Shown here piece after piece: positions 9,381 to 20,394 of a stretch of DNA of 36,564 bases (the stretch's first letter is position 1; each line of letters begins with the position of its first letter). The position numbers and the translations under genes are program-made. Source of the stretch: Actinomycetota bacterium (lineage in GTDB: Bacteria > Actinomycetota > Actinomycetes > Nanopelagicales > Nanopelagicaceae); NCBI GenBank assembly GCA_016870855.1, contig VGAF01000003.1, positions 1 to 36,564 on the forward strand. Direction: 5' to 3'. The notes beneath the pieces are model-generated. The model had not been told where the DNA came from. It ran no database searches and saw only the letters and a program-made list of their open reading frames with translations.

Positions 9381-10457
9381 GTGAGGATTCGAGTTCTCTT
9401 AATCGCGTATCTGATGGTGATTGCTATCTCACCAAGTAGCGCTGAAATGCTCTCAGCAGATACAAAGATGAAACTTGCTACCACTATTACTGGTGATATC
9501 GCCCCGAAGTCAGTTCGAGCTTCAAGTAATGGCCTGGTTTCGGCGCATAACATGATGTATCGCCACTCTGTGACTGTTTATGACGGATCAGCTTTAACTC
9601 TTACAAAGACAATTCCAGATCGCGTTGATCTAAAGGCGCTTGGCTTTAAGGGTTACACCGGAACCCACCGGGGCGCACCAGTTGAGGGCGCGTTCTCACC
9701 CGATAACGCTTATCTATATGTAACTAACTATGCGATGTATGGGCCCGGTTTTAACCGTGAAGGTACCGATATCTGTAAACCGGCCGATCGATATGACCGC
9801 TCATTCTTATATCGAATCTCAACCTCCACTTGGGAAGTCGATGCTGCTTATCGAGTTGGAGTAGTTCCCAAAGTTGTTGATGTATCGCCGGATAATAAAT
9901 ATGTATTGGTATCAAATTGGTGTTCTTACGATTTATCAGTAATTTCTTTGGCGGAACAGAAAGTTGTTAAGACTATTTCAATCGGTGCTTACCCCCGTGG
10001 AATAACAATCTCAAAGGATTCTAAGTTCGCTTATGTTGCCCAGATGGGTGGTTCGGTAGTTCATAAGATCACGCTAGGAACTTGGGAACGTGAAACTTTA
10101 AACGTAGGCTCAAATCCGCGCGCGATTGTTCTCTCACCCGATGACCAAACTCTCTATGTTTCGCTAAACGCTGCTGGTCGAGTAGTTGCTTTTGACTTGA
10201 ATGAGGGAAAGGTGGTTCGCTCGGCAAAAACCGGTAACGCAGCTAGAAGCCTTGATATCTCTAAAGATGGTACAGCGCTCTATGTTGTTAACTATAAGAG
10301 CAATACTTTGGTCAAGTTAAATGCAAGCACTTTTGAAGTTATGCAAAGAATTCGCCCATGTAGCGAACCAATCGGTGTTACTTATGAACCGCTTAATAAA
10401 CGAGTCTGGGTGGCTTGTTACGGCGGAGCGATAAAAGTATTTAATGATCACCCTTAA
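9381..10457 (+). CDS. secreted YVTN/NHL-type beta-propeller protein
   Basis: N-terminal signal peptide; repeated SPDxxxxYVxN blades (FSPDNAYLYVTN, VSPDNKYVLVSN, ISKDSKFAYVAQ, LSPDDQTLYVSL, ISKDGTALYVVN). Confidence 0.85.
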   Translation: MRIRVLLIAYLMVIAISPSSAEMLSADTKMKLATTITGDIAPKSVRASSNGLVSAHNMMYRHSVTVYDGSALTLTKTIPDRVDLKALGFKGYTGTHRGAPVEGAFSPDNAYLYVTNYAMYGPGFNREGTDICKPADRYDRSFLYRISTSTWEVDAAYRVGVVPKVVDVSPDNKYVLVSNWCSYDLSVISLAEQKVVKTISIGAYPRGITISKDSKFAYVAQMGGSVVHKITLGTWERETLNVGSNPRAIVLSPDDQTLYVSLNAAGRVVAFDLNEGKVVRSAKTGNAARSLDISKDGTALYVVNYKSNTLVKLNASTFEVMQRIRPCSEPIGVTYEPLNKRVWVACYGGAIKVFNDHP

Positions 10458-11535
10458 CAATCGCCTCCAATAACCGATCCATCGCGGCCCGGGCGCGATT
10501 TCGATATTTGAGGCTCGGCGTTATCCCATCAGCAAGAATCGCAAAGGCGTATTCCTTCTCACCGCTCTTTACATAACCAGCAAGTGTGACGCTATTACTA
10601 ACCCAACCAGTCTTGGCCCGCACATTTCCTTTTGCTTCCGGTGTGTTCTCAAAGCGCTTAACAAGTGTTCCGGTCTCGCCGGCAATTGGAAGACCCTCGT
10701 ATATTGAATTGAACTTTGCATCTCTTCTAATAGCCATAAGGACATCAACAATCATCCGCGCTGAAACCTGGTTCTTCTTAGATAGACCGCTGCCATCTCT
10801 AACTTTCAAGCCTTCGCTTGCTATACCAAGTCCAGTTAAGACATCTTTATAGGTAGCAGTTAAGCCACTTCCCGTCGTTGGATTTCCGGCCTTTCGAGCT
10901 GCAGCATCAGCTAATCGATCAGCTACGAGATTATCGCTCCATAGGGTCAGATGCTCAATCATTTTGCTAATTGGCGCTGAGGTAAGTGAAGCAATCTCAT
11001 CTTTACCTATCTCATCAGCCTGTCCGCTGCTCACCTCTATGAACTTTGCTCTTATCTTCTTATTCTTCATACCAATACTTAAGTTATAGACATCCTTTGG
11101 ATAGAGACCTTCGTAGAAAATCTTGATTCGCTTTAGATTATTGGGGTTACCTCTATTTACGAGAGTAAGTAGATTCTTATGGCCGTATTTATCGGCGATT
11201 GCGCGGCTGGTGGTTAAGAATGGATCTTTAGAACCACGAACGAGAATCTCATCTTCTTTAGCCATCTTCACAATGGAGGTAGTAAAAGTCGTATCTGCCC
11301 CCAAATTCTGAATGACAACTACTGCGGTCATTAGCTTTAACACGGAGGCCGGAATTCGCAGCGAATCTGGTTTATTCTCTGAGAGAACTTTCTTCTCGCT
11401 TTGATCCATAACTAAAAGCCCCGGTGATGCAAGCGCTGTTGCGGCGCTTCGTTTCTCAACTGTGTGCAGAGCGAGCGCGCCATCTGATGAAATTGAGAGA
11501 AAAAGCGCTAGGAAGAGGGCTAGTAGACGGCGCAC
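10441..11535 (-). CDS. dacB: D-alanyl-D-alanine carboxypeptidase / PBP4-like
   Basis: SxxK (IPASVLKLM), SDN (LWSDNLVADRLAD), KTG (RAKTGWV) motifs; signal peptide; overlaps the 3' end of the convergent plus-strand ORF by 17 bp. Confidence 0.88.
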   Translation of the reverse strand: MRRLLALFLALFLSISSDGALALHTVEKRSAATALASPGLLVMDQSEKKVLSENKPDSLRIPASVLKLMTAVVVIQNLGADTTFTTSIVKMAKEDEILVRGSKDPFLTTSRAIADKYGHKNLLTLVNRGNPNNLKRIKIFYEGLYPKDVYNLSIGMKNKKIRAKFIEVSSGQADEIGKDEIASLTSAPISKMIEHLTLWSDNLVADRLADAAARKAGNPTTGSGLTATYKDVLTGLGIASEGLKVRDGSGLSKKNQVSARMIVDVLMAIRRDAKFNSIYEGLPIAGETGTLVKRFENTPEAKGNVRAKTGWVSNSVTLAGYVKSGEKEYAFAILADGITPSLKYRNRARAAMDRLLEAIVKGDH

Positions 11536-11557
11536 CCGGGAAGATTACTATCGGCAC
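11536..11557. promoter_or_regulatory. 22-bp divergent promoter region with overlapping -10 hexamers
   Basis: Plus TACTAT(11546-11551)-cggcac-ATG(11558); minus TAATCT(11547-11542)-TCCCGG-GTG(11535). Confidence 0.65.
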
Positions 11558-12661
11558 ATGGCAACGGGTATGAATACTGGTTATGTTTACCACGAGATAT
11601 TTGGCTGGCATGACACAGGAACTTATGTGGGAGATATGCCATCTGATCCCGGTGCTGGTTTGCAACCGTATCGAAACTATGAACACGCTGAGACTAAGAA
11701 GAGAATCCATGAGTTAGTAGTTGTCTCCGGTCTAATTGATGAGCTAACGCGGATTGCGCCACGAAAAGCAACCGAAAATGAATTAGCAACAGTTCATACT
11801 AAAGAGCACATTGAGCGGATAAAGAAGGAGAGCGCTACTCGCTTAGGTGGTGATGGTGGCGATCTAACAACTCCATTTGCGCGTGGTGGCTATGAAATTG
11901 CGGCTCTGGCTGCGGGTGGAGCAATTGAACTATTTGATGCCGTGCTCTCTGGCCAAGTAAAGAATGGCTACGCACTCACTCGACCGCCAGGACATCATGC
12001 AGTGCGCGAACGTGGAATGGGTTACTGCATCTTCTCTAATCTTGCTGTGGCTATTGGAGTTGCTAAGAAATTAAATCCTTCGCTTCGGGTTGTAGCGGTG
12101 GATTGGGATGTCCATCATGGAAATGGAACTGAGTCGATATTTATTGACGATAAAGATGTTTTGACTATCTCGCTACATCAAGATCGCCTTTATCCGCATG
12201 ACACTGGAGATATTGATGTCGTTGGCGTTGGTACAAATATAAATATCCCACTTCCAGCCGGAACTGGTGTTGGTGGTTATTACTACGCCTTTGATGAAGT
12301 GGTAGTTCCTGCAATTAGAAAGTTTAAGCCGGACATTGTTGTGGTGGCATCGGGTTTTGATTCCGCTTACTTGGATCCACTTGGCCGAATGATGATTACC
12401 GCAGAGGGTTACAAGAATCTGACTCGAAAGTTAATGGATGTTGCGGAGGAAGTCTGTGGCGGTAAGTTGATGATGACTCATGAAGGTGGTTACAGCGCCA
12501 CTTACGCTCCATTCTGCGGGCTCTTTGTATTACAGGAGTTAAGTGGCGTTACTAAGTTATCTGATCCATTTGCGCATGGAAATGGCTATCCCGGACAAGA
12601 TCTCCAACCGCATCAGCGCGCAATCGTTGATAAAGCGCGGGAATTGCTAACGAACTTATGA
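11558..12661 (+). CDS. class II histone deacetylase-like / acetylpolyamine amidohydrolase-family protein (start trimmed from the ORF-track 11462)
   Basis: RPPGHHAVRERGMGYCIFSN, DWDVHHGNGTESIF, SGFDSAYLDPLGRM motifs. Confidence 0.88.
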   Translation: MATGMNTGYVYHEIFGWHDTGTYVGDMPSDPGAGLQPYRNYEHAETKKRIHELVVVSGLIDELTRIAPRKATENELATVHTKEHIERIKKESATRLGGDGGDLTTPFARGGYEIAALAAGGAIELFDAVLSGQVKNGYALTRPPGHHAVRERGMGYCIFSNLAVAIGVAKKLNPSLRVVAVDWDVHHGNGTESIFIDDKDVLTISLHQDRLYPHDTGDIDVVGVGTNINIPLPAGTGVGGYYYAFDEVVVPAIRKFKPDIVVVASGFDSAYLDPLGRMMITAEGYKNLTRKLMDVAEEVCGGKLMMTHEGGYSATYAPFCGLFVLQELSGVTKLSDPFAHGNGYPGQDLQPHQRAIVDKARELLTNL

Positions 12662-13299
12662 CCCTGCCACCCGCAGAAATCGGACCGGGTGAGTTTTATC
12701 CCGTTGTCGGCGTTGGTCCACATCCAAAACCTTGGCCAACTGGTGAGCAATACGATCCGGAGCTTCTTGAAAGCGGCGATCGTCGTAACGTCCTAGATCA
12801 TTACCGTTATTGGAGCGTGGCTGCGATCGTTGCAGATCTTGATAAGAAGCGAAATCCACTCCGGATTGCGATTGAGAATTGGCAGCACGATCTAAACATC
12901 GGTTCGATTGTTAGGACCGCAAATGCATTTAACGTTGCAAGCGTTCACATCGTCGGTAAACGAGATTGGAATCGCCGTGGCGCAATGGTTACTGATAAAT
13001 ATCTACATGTGATTCACCATCCTGATGTCGCAGACTTCAAGGCCTGGTTTGATGAGCGCGGGATTGAAATTATTGGAATTGATAATGTCGCAAGTTCTAC
13101 TTCACTTGAAAGCGCAAAATTACCTAAGGAGTGCGTTCTTCTCTTTGGACAAGAAGGTGCTGGAATGTCAGATGAAGCGGTAAGCGCTTGTTCCAGAGTC
13201 CTTGCTATTACCCAATATGGATCAACTCGATCGATGAATGCTTCGGCCGCGGGCGCAATTGCGATGTATGCGTGGGCGATGCAGCACTTATCGAAGTAA
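12658..13299 (+). CDS. SpoU/TrmH-family RNA 2'-O-methyltransferase
   Basis: NIGSIVRTANAF, LLFGQEGAGMSDEA, STRSMNASAAGAIAMYAW motifs; ATGA overlap with upstream gene. Confidence 0.87.
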   Translation: MTLPPAEIGPGEFYPVVGVGPHPKPWPTGEQYDPELLESGDRRNVLDHYRYWSVAAIVADLDKKRNPLRIAIENWQHDLNIGSIVRTANAFNVASVHIVGKRDWNRRGAMVTDKYLHVIHHPDVADFKAWFDERGIEIIGIDNVASSTSLESAKLPKECVLLFGQEGAGMSDEAVSACSRVLAITQYGSTRSMNASAAGAIAMYAWAMQHLSK

Positions 13300-13791
13300 G
13301 GCTTCGATTAATCCATCTGTGGCGCGCTCGACCATTGTTAGGACCTCTTCAAAAGCTGAATCTGGAAGTGAGTAAGGGTCTGGGACTTCTAGAGAATCTG
13401 GATTAGTTGGATCGAATTGGCGTAGGTAAAAAATCTTCGCTTCTTCCTCATCACTTGTGACAAATTTAGAGACTTCTTGATGATTATGGTTATCCATAAC
13501 TAGTACGAGATCGGCTGAAACTAACCTCGGATAATTAAATTGTGAAGCTATATGTTCAAATCTATAACCCGCGTTCTCCCAGACTCGCTTGGATGGCGGG
13601 TTAGGTCCTTGACCAACGTGCCAATGAGAAGTTCCGGCCGAATCAACCAAGATATGTGGACTCTTTATCTTCGCCACTTTGTTATGTAGAACGGCTGCGG
13701 CCATCGGGGATCGACAGATATTGCCGTAACAGACCATGGTGATAATTAAGTTCTCGCGCCCTTTTAGAAACGAGAGATCAGGAAGCGCCAC
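13288..13791 (-). CDS. low-molecular-weight protein-tyrosine-phosphatase
   Basis: P-loop CYGNICRS; C-terminal VPDPY; convergent overlap with the methyltransferase gene. Confidence 0.88.
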   Translation of the reverse strand: MALPDLSFLKGRENLIITMVCYGNICRSPMAAAVLHNKVAKIKSPHILVDSAGTSHWHVGQGPNPPSKRVWENAGYRFEHIASQFNYPRLVSADLVLVMDNHNHQEVSKFVTSDEEEAKIFYLRQFDPTNPDSLEVPDPYSLPDSAFEEVLTMVERATDGLIEALLR

Positions 13792-14729
13792 TAATCCTCG
13801 AGAATCTCAGAAACCGAAGCGATCCGACGCTCGATTTCTACCGCTTCCTCGCTCCTACCAATCGTATGGAGGATCTCAGCAATCCGCTTTTCAATCGCAA
13901 CGATAAATTCGAAATCACGCGTTTCACTCTCAGTCGCCAAATCTAAAACCCGCTCTAAGGTCGATAGACCTTCTTCTACCTCACCATTTAGGACTTGGGC
14001 TCTGCCGAGTTCAAAAGAGGCATAAGTAAGGCGGCGTTGATCATGCGCAGTTGCGAAGACATCCGCAGATTTTTGGGCGTAACGGAGCGCTTCTTCGGCA
14101 TTACCTAACTCAACGTAGCAGTGCGCAAGTTTCTGGTCGCATCTTGCAACTTGGATTACTTCATGGGCGTGCTTGAAGTAGCTGCGGGCTTCTACAAAAG
14201 TTTCAATCGCGGATTTGTACACTTTTAGTTCACGCCAAGCGCAACCAATCAAATAAAAGTCATTAGCAGCGCCAAGTTCATTTCCATCAACGAGATGTTC
14301 GCGGGCGCACTCCTCCATACACTCAATCGTCTTGGAGTATTCTTTAGATGAGTACCACCATTCACCGAGCGTGCAGGCAAGTTCGAGCGCCATCGGAGAT
14401 TTGTTTTCGCGGAGTAACTCGACCGCTTTACTCATTGCTGAAGCCGCTTCGCCCATACGCTTCAATTGATTTAAGTTGTAACCAATAGCGCTATATGCCT
14501 GGGCGAGGCCTTCCCGCGGCGCCGCATTGCCTAATTCAGAATAGATATCTCGAGCGGTCTCAGCTAGCGCGAGCGCTTCGTCATATTGGCCGCGTGCATA
14601 GATTCGTGCGCTTAATTCGTAATAAGTGCTTGCGCGATCTACGCCTTGCGTCTCAGGTATCCGTTCCCACAACATCTCTTCAGTAATGATCTCTTCATTT
14701 GTCTCATCATCGTTGTGTTCGTTACCCAA
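13791..14729 (-). CDS. tetratricopeptide-repeat protein
   Basis: Tandem TPR-like helices (YDEALALAETARDIYSELG, GEAASAMSKAVELL, AEEALRYAQKSADVF); TTG start with AAGGAAG upstream. Confidence 0.75.
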   Translation of the reverse strand: MGNEHNDDETNEEIITEEMLWERIPETQGVDRASTYYELSARIYARGQYDEALALAETARDIYSELGNAAPREGLAQAYSAIGYNLNQLKRMGEAASAMSKAVELLRENKSPMALELACTLGEWWYSSKEYSKTIECMEECAREHLVDGNELGAANDFYLIGCAWRELKVYKSAIETFVEARSYFKHAHEVIQVARCDQKLAHCYVELGNAEEALRYAQKSADVFATAHDQRRLTYASFELGRAQVLNGEVEEGLSTLERVLDLATESETRDFEFIVAIEKRIAEILHTIGRSEEAVEIERRIASVSEILED

Positions 14730-14782
14730 AGCGCTTCCTTTCTATTTCCAACCTAAGCTAACTTAAAGCAGAACCTAGCAGT

Positions 14783-14811
14783 GCGGAGTCACGAATTTCT
14801 CGCAACTCCGC
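14783..14811 (-). other. inverted repeat / stem-loop between the htrA-like gene and the TPR gene
   Basis: GCGGAGT ... ACTCCGC, 7-bp perfect arms, 15-nt loop, no U-tract. Confidence 0.45.
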
Positions 14812-14831
14812 CGCTTGGTTAGCCTTCCAAA

Positions 14832-15944
14832 TCAGACTGAGTCAGCTTTGCCGAGCACGACATCAAATGTGCGCTTGCCACCATTGCCCGGCATATCAAC
14901 CGTAATCTTCACAGTATCTCCTGGGGCAAAAGAGCGGATCCGAACAATCGCGGCAACAAGATCATTGATCTTGCGACCTTCGATCTCGCGGATTACAGCG
15001 CCGGCTGGGATACCAGCTTTTGCCGCGGCTTCACCCTCAACTACTCGAAGGATCCGCGCTCCTTGGCCGGTGAAGAAGGGATCGAAGTTGATGCCGAGGA
15101 ATGGGCGTGATGATTTTCCAGTTTCGATGATCTCATCAACCACGCGCTTTGCTTGATTAATTGGAATAGAGAAACCAAGACCAATCGATCCAGTTGCACC
15201 ACCACTTAACGTTGCAATCGCAGAGTTGATTCCAACGAGCGCACCAGTTGCATCAACTAGTGGGCCGCCAGAATTTCCGGGGTTAATAGCCGCATCAGTT
15301 TGGATCGCATCGATAAATGATTCAGCGCCAGTGCTTCCCGTGGTTACTGGGCGATTTAAAGCAGAGACGATTCCGCTTGTGACAGTTCCTGATAATCCAA
15401 GTGGCGAGCCGAATGCAACGACTGGTTCACCGATTACTAACTTGTTCGAATTACCAACTTTAATCGCTCTTAAGTTTCCACGATTGATTCGCAGAACGGC
15501 GATGTCATAAGCGGTATCGCGACCAACAATTGTTGCTGCTTCCAAATCGCCGTTGTTTAGCTCTACCCGCACTGTGCCACTTTGGGCCGCGGATGAAATC
15601 ACATGGTTATTGGTGATAACAAATGAGTTGGTTCCTGTTGAACGATAAACAACTCCAGATCCAGTCCCATTGCCGGTAAGACCAGTTACCGCAATCGAAA
15701 CAACAGAAGGTGAGACCGCAGATGCAATTGTCTGAACATCAAGTGATGCACCAACTATCTCCATTAGCGTTCTTGTTTTAGTACAACTTCCATCGGTGCT
15801 TGCAAAGATGGCTTTAGTACGGTTATCAACGCAGACTTTTGTGGGTGGCGTATCGGGCGTCACGGCAACAGCTACACCGCCGGCCACAACAGCGCCCATG
15901 ACAAAACCACTCATTACCTTGGTGAATGTAGAGACTGAATTCAT
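14832..15944 (-). CDS. HtrA/DegP-like S1C serine protease with PDZ domain (start trimmed from the ORF-track 16136)
   Basis: Triad: TNNHVISSA, DTAYDIAVLRI, NPGNSGGPLVDATG; C-terminal PDZ (GARILRVVEGEAAAKAGIPAGAVIREIEG); N-terminal TM anchor. Confidence 0.92.
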   Translation of the reverse strand: MNSVSTFTKVMSGFVMGAVVAGGVAVAVTPDTPPTKVCVDNRTKAIFASTDGSCTKTRTLMEIVGASLDVQTIASAVSPSVVSIAVTGLTGNGTGSGVVYRSTGTNSFVITNNHVISSAAQSGTVRVELNNGDLEAATIVGRDTAYDIAVLRINRGNLRAIKVGNSNKLVIGEPVVAFGSPLGLSGTVTSGIVSALNRPVTTGSTGAESFIDAIQTDAAINPGNSGGPLVDATGALVGINSAIATLSGGATGSIGLGFSIPINQAKRVVDEIIETGKSSRPFLGINFDPFFTGQGARILRVVEGEAAAKAGIPAGAVIREIEGRKINDLVAAIVRIRSFAPGDTVKITVDMPGNGGKRTFDVVLGKADSV

Positions 15945-15971
15945 GGGGTGGACACTTTCACTTTTTCCTGA

Positions 15972-15987
15972 GAGATTCTTTAATCTC
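15972..15987. promoter_or_regulatory. 16-bp inverted repeat in the divergent htrA-like/MFS intergenic region (operator candidate)
   Basis: GAGATT-CTTT-AATCTC perfect arms. Confidence 0.4.
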
Positions 15988-16020
15988 AATTCAACCTTTG
16001 CTGGGTAGGCTTCGCAACTT

Positions 16021-17178
16021 ATGGATGAGAGCCTGCGTAGAGCACGGATCGGGGTAACCCTCGCATTTGTTGTTAATGGCTTTACCGCCGGAACATTTGT
16101 CGCCCGGATCCCAGACTTTAAGAAAATTCTTGGCATCTCCGATGGAACCTTGGGTCTCTCACTTCTATTTATCTCAATTGGTGTATTTCTTGCCCTTCGT
16201 CCAGCGGGTCGAAATAGCGCCCGTTATGGGAGCGCGCCGGTAACTTTCTGGGGAACTATCGGTATTGCGCTCTCGCTACCAATAGTTGGATTACTTCCGT
16301 CGCTGCAATTCACCTGGTTTGCATTCTTCCTCTTTGGATTTATGTTGGCTACTCAAGATGTTGCAATGAATGCACATGCGGTTGTGATTGAGCAAAGCGC
16401 TGGAAGACGACTAATGAGCACATTCCATGCGATGTTCTCCGTTGGAACATTTATTGGCGGAATCATCGGTGGCGCGCTATCGCAATATGAAGTCTCACCA
16501 ATGACACAAGCAATTACTTTTGCCCTTCTTTATCTACTCGTTGCCTTTGTTATCAAGTCGCTACTACTTCCAGCAACTATCGATCAACATCCAATAACAA
16601 AAGAGAAGAAAGCAAAGTCGCCCATCATCTTCTGGGTCTTCGGAATCTTTGGTCTCTTCGCTGCTTTGAGTGAAGGCGCGGCCGGTGATTGGGGTGGAGT
16701 TCTTGCGCGTGATGCTTTTGAGGCAACCCCATTTGTATCAACCCTTCCTTTTATTTTCTTTACCTTGGCGATGGTCATCGGTCGCTTTTCCGGTGATTAT
16801 TTAGCTCATAGATTTGGCGCCTCTAAAGTGATCGCATCTGGTGGCAGCATCGCAGGGCTCGGACTTGCTGTTGGTTTGATCGTTGGTGGAATACCGATGT
16901 TGATGCTGGCGTGGTTCTTGCTTGGTATCGGTTTATCAGTTGTTATTCCACTTATGTTTAGCGCAGCTGGAACTTTGGCAAGTACTAAATATCAAGGTGT
17001 GATTGCCCCATCCCAAGCAATTGCTCGAGTTTCTGGGGTTTCCTACTTTGGTTTTGTAATTGGTCCACCGCTCATTGGTTTCTTAGCGGAGTTAGTAGAA
17101 CTTCGTTGGGCGCTCTTCTTACTTGTGGTTCTAACTATCGCTCTGATTCCAGCAGCCCATTACGCCAAAGCTGCTTAG
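16021..17178 (+). CDS. MFS transporter
   Basis: Multiple TM segments; FVARIPDFKKILGISDGTLGLSLLFISIGVFLALRPAGR typical of MFS. Confidence 0.85.
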   Translation: MDESLRRARIGVTLAFVVNGFTAGTFVARIPDFKKILGISDGTLGLSLLFISIGVFLALRPAGRNSARYGSAPVTFWGTIGIALSLPIVGLLPSLQFTWFAFFLFGFMLATQDVAMNAHAVVIEQSAGRRLMSTFHAMFSVGTFIGGIIGGALSQYEVSPMTQAITFALLYLLVAFVIKSLLLPATIDQHPITKEKKAKSPIIFWVFGIFGLFAALSEGAAGDWGGVLARDAFEATPFVSTLPFIFFTLAMVIGRFSGDYLAHRFGASKVIASGGSIAGLGLAVGLIVGGIPMLMLAWFLLGIGLSVVIPLMFSAAGTLASTKYQGVIAPSQAIARVSGVSYFGFVIGPPLIGFLAELVELRWALFLLVVLTIALIPAAHYAKAA

Positions 17179-17182
17179 CACT

Positions 17183-18655
<1,473 letters not shown>

Positions 18656-18658
18656 TTA

Positions 18659-19585
18659 GTGCCTGAATCACTCATATCCGCGCGTGGCCTAACCAAAAAA
18701 TTCGGCGATTTCACAGCTGTTGATGGAATCGACTTCGATGTCGCTAAGGGCGAATCCTTTGGCCTCCTTGGCCCCAATGGCGCCGGTAAATCAACGACAA
18801 TGCGCATCATCGCTGCAACATCGCGCCGCACATCCGGAACGATTTCAATTCTTGGTAGAGATCCGGAAGAACATGGCCCCCAAGTCCGTGCTCATCTAGG
18901 AGTTGTCCCACAACAAGACAACCTTGATACCGAGCTAACGGTCACTGAGAACCTCTATATCTATGGAAGATACTTTGGATTAAGTAAGAAATTTGTAAAT
19001 AAGAAAGTTGAAGAGCTACTTGCCTTTGCTCAATTAGAAGAGAAGAAAGATGTAAAGGTAGAAGCCTTAAGCGGTGGCATGAAGCGCCGCCTTACTATCG
19101 CACGTGCTTTGGTAAGCGAACCTGACATCTTGATGCTCGATGAGCCCACAACTGGGTTGGATCCACAAGCCCGCCATATCTTGTGGGATCGCTTATTTAG
19201 ATTGAAAGAAGATGGCGTAACTTTGATTATCACCACTCACTTTATGGATGAAGCCGAACAGCTCTGTGATCGCTTAGTCGTTATGGATAAAGGAAAGATC
19301 ATGGCCGAGGGCTCTCCCGCTGAGTTGATCAAGCAATATGCAACTCGTGAAGTTCTCGAAGTCCGCTTTGGCTCCGACCGTAATAAAGAGGTAGCGCCGA
19401 TCCTGCGTGAGATGTGTGATCGAATCGAAGAGCTCCCAGATCGAATCTTGCTCTATGTAGAAGATGGCGAGGCGTTGTTAGAGAAAATTGTCGCTAAGAA
19501 GCTACATCCAAATACTTCGCTCGTTCGACGCAGTTCGCTAGAGGATGTCTTCCTCCGCTTAACTGGAAGGTCGCTGATCGAGTGA
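18659..19585 (+). CDS. ABC-2-type exporter ATP-binding protein (NodI/DrrA-like)
   Basis: Walker A GPNGAGKST, signature LSGGMKRR, Walker B ILMLDEPTTGLDPQ; GTG start 6 nt after TAGGAT. Confidence 0.93.
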   Translation: MPESLISARGLTKKFGDFTAVDGIDFDVAKGESFGLLGPNGAGKSTTMRIIAATSRRTSGTISILGRDPEEHGPQVRAHLGVVPQQDNLDTELTVTENLYIYGRYFGLSKKFVNKKVEELLAFAQLEEKKDVKVEALSGGMKRRLTIARALVSEPDILMLDEPTTGLDPQARHILWDRLFRLKEDGVTLIITTHFMDEAEQLCDRLVVMDKGKIMAEGSPAELIKQYATREVLEVRFGSDRNKEVAPILREMCDRIEELPDRILLYVEDGEALLEKIVAKKLHPNTSLVRRSSLEDVFLRLTGRSLIE

Positions 19586-20394
19586 ACCAGGGAGTTAGCG
19601 TTGCAAAGATAAGGCGAAATGGCGCTTTTTATGTTGCTGAGTCTCGAATCCGCCAAATGTCTAAGTGGAAGGGCATCATCACTTTAGTTGCTGTCGGAAA
19701 TCCACTCTTTTATTTAGTTGCAATCGGGATTGGTATTGGAATCCTGGTTACCGAGAACTCAGGAACTTCAGGAACTGGCGGCGTTGAATACATCGTCTTT
19801 ATCGCACCGGCACTTCTTGCTAACACTGCGCTATTAGGTGCAATGGATGAAACCGTCTTTCCAGTTATGGAAGGCTTTAAATGGAGGAAGATGTTCTATG
19901 CAACAAATTCAACTCCTATCACTGGACCACAGATTGCACTTGGAGTCTTCATCGCTGCGCTAGTTCGGGTCGCCTTTAGTGTTTTCTTATACTGGTTATT
20001 TTTAATCGCCTTTGGAGTACTTTCATTCCAAGATAGTTGGATGGCCGCGGTAGTAGCCATGTATGGCGGAGCTGCCTTTGGCGCGCTGATGATGGGCGTC
20101 GTGGCGGGAGTAAAGAAAGATGATTATTTCTTAACGGTGTTGGGTCGCCTTGTGATCACGCCACTATTTCTCTTCTCCGGTACCTTCTTCCCGCTTACAA
20201 ATATGCCGATTTACCTCCAACCTATCGGTTGGATCTCGCCGTTATGGCATACGACCGAACTAGGTCGCTACTTTGGTTATGGCGCAGAAGTCTCGACCAC
20301 CATGCTTTCGGTTCATTTCCTATTCCTTACTGCGATGCTGGTTGCAGGAATCAAGATTTCAAATATCCGCTTCGCAAATAGGTTGCTCAAATGA
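19582..20394 (+). CDS. ABC-2-type transporter permease
   Basis: Six-TM ABC2 membrane fold pattern; translationally overlaps the ATPase. Confidence 0.87.
   Translation: MNQGVSVAKIRRNGAFYVAESRIRQMSKWKGIITLVAVGNPLFYLVAIGIGIGILVTENSGTSGTGGVEYIVFIAPALLANTALLGAMDETVFPVMEGFKWRKMFYATNSTPITGPQIALGVFIAALVRVAFSVFLYWLFLIAFGVLSFQDSWMAAVVAMYGGAAFGALMMGVVAGVKKDDYFLTVLGRLVITPLFLFSGTFFPLTNMPIYLQPIGWISPLWHTTELGRYFGYGAEVSTTMLSVHFLFLTAMLVAGIKISNIRFANRLLK

Noticed and set aside
11462-11557. N-terminal extension of the deacetylase ORF (MCRASAPSDEIERKSARKRAS...)
   Set aside because: Overlaps dacB coding sequence on the opposite strand; homology-like sequence begins at MATGMNTGYVYHE (11558), which has a well-placed TACTAT -10.
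15945-16136. N-terminal extension of the HtrA-like ORF
   Set aside because: Arg/Thr-rich sequence overlapping the MFS gene start; the natural start is MNSVSTFTKVMSGFVMG with a TM anchor.
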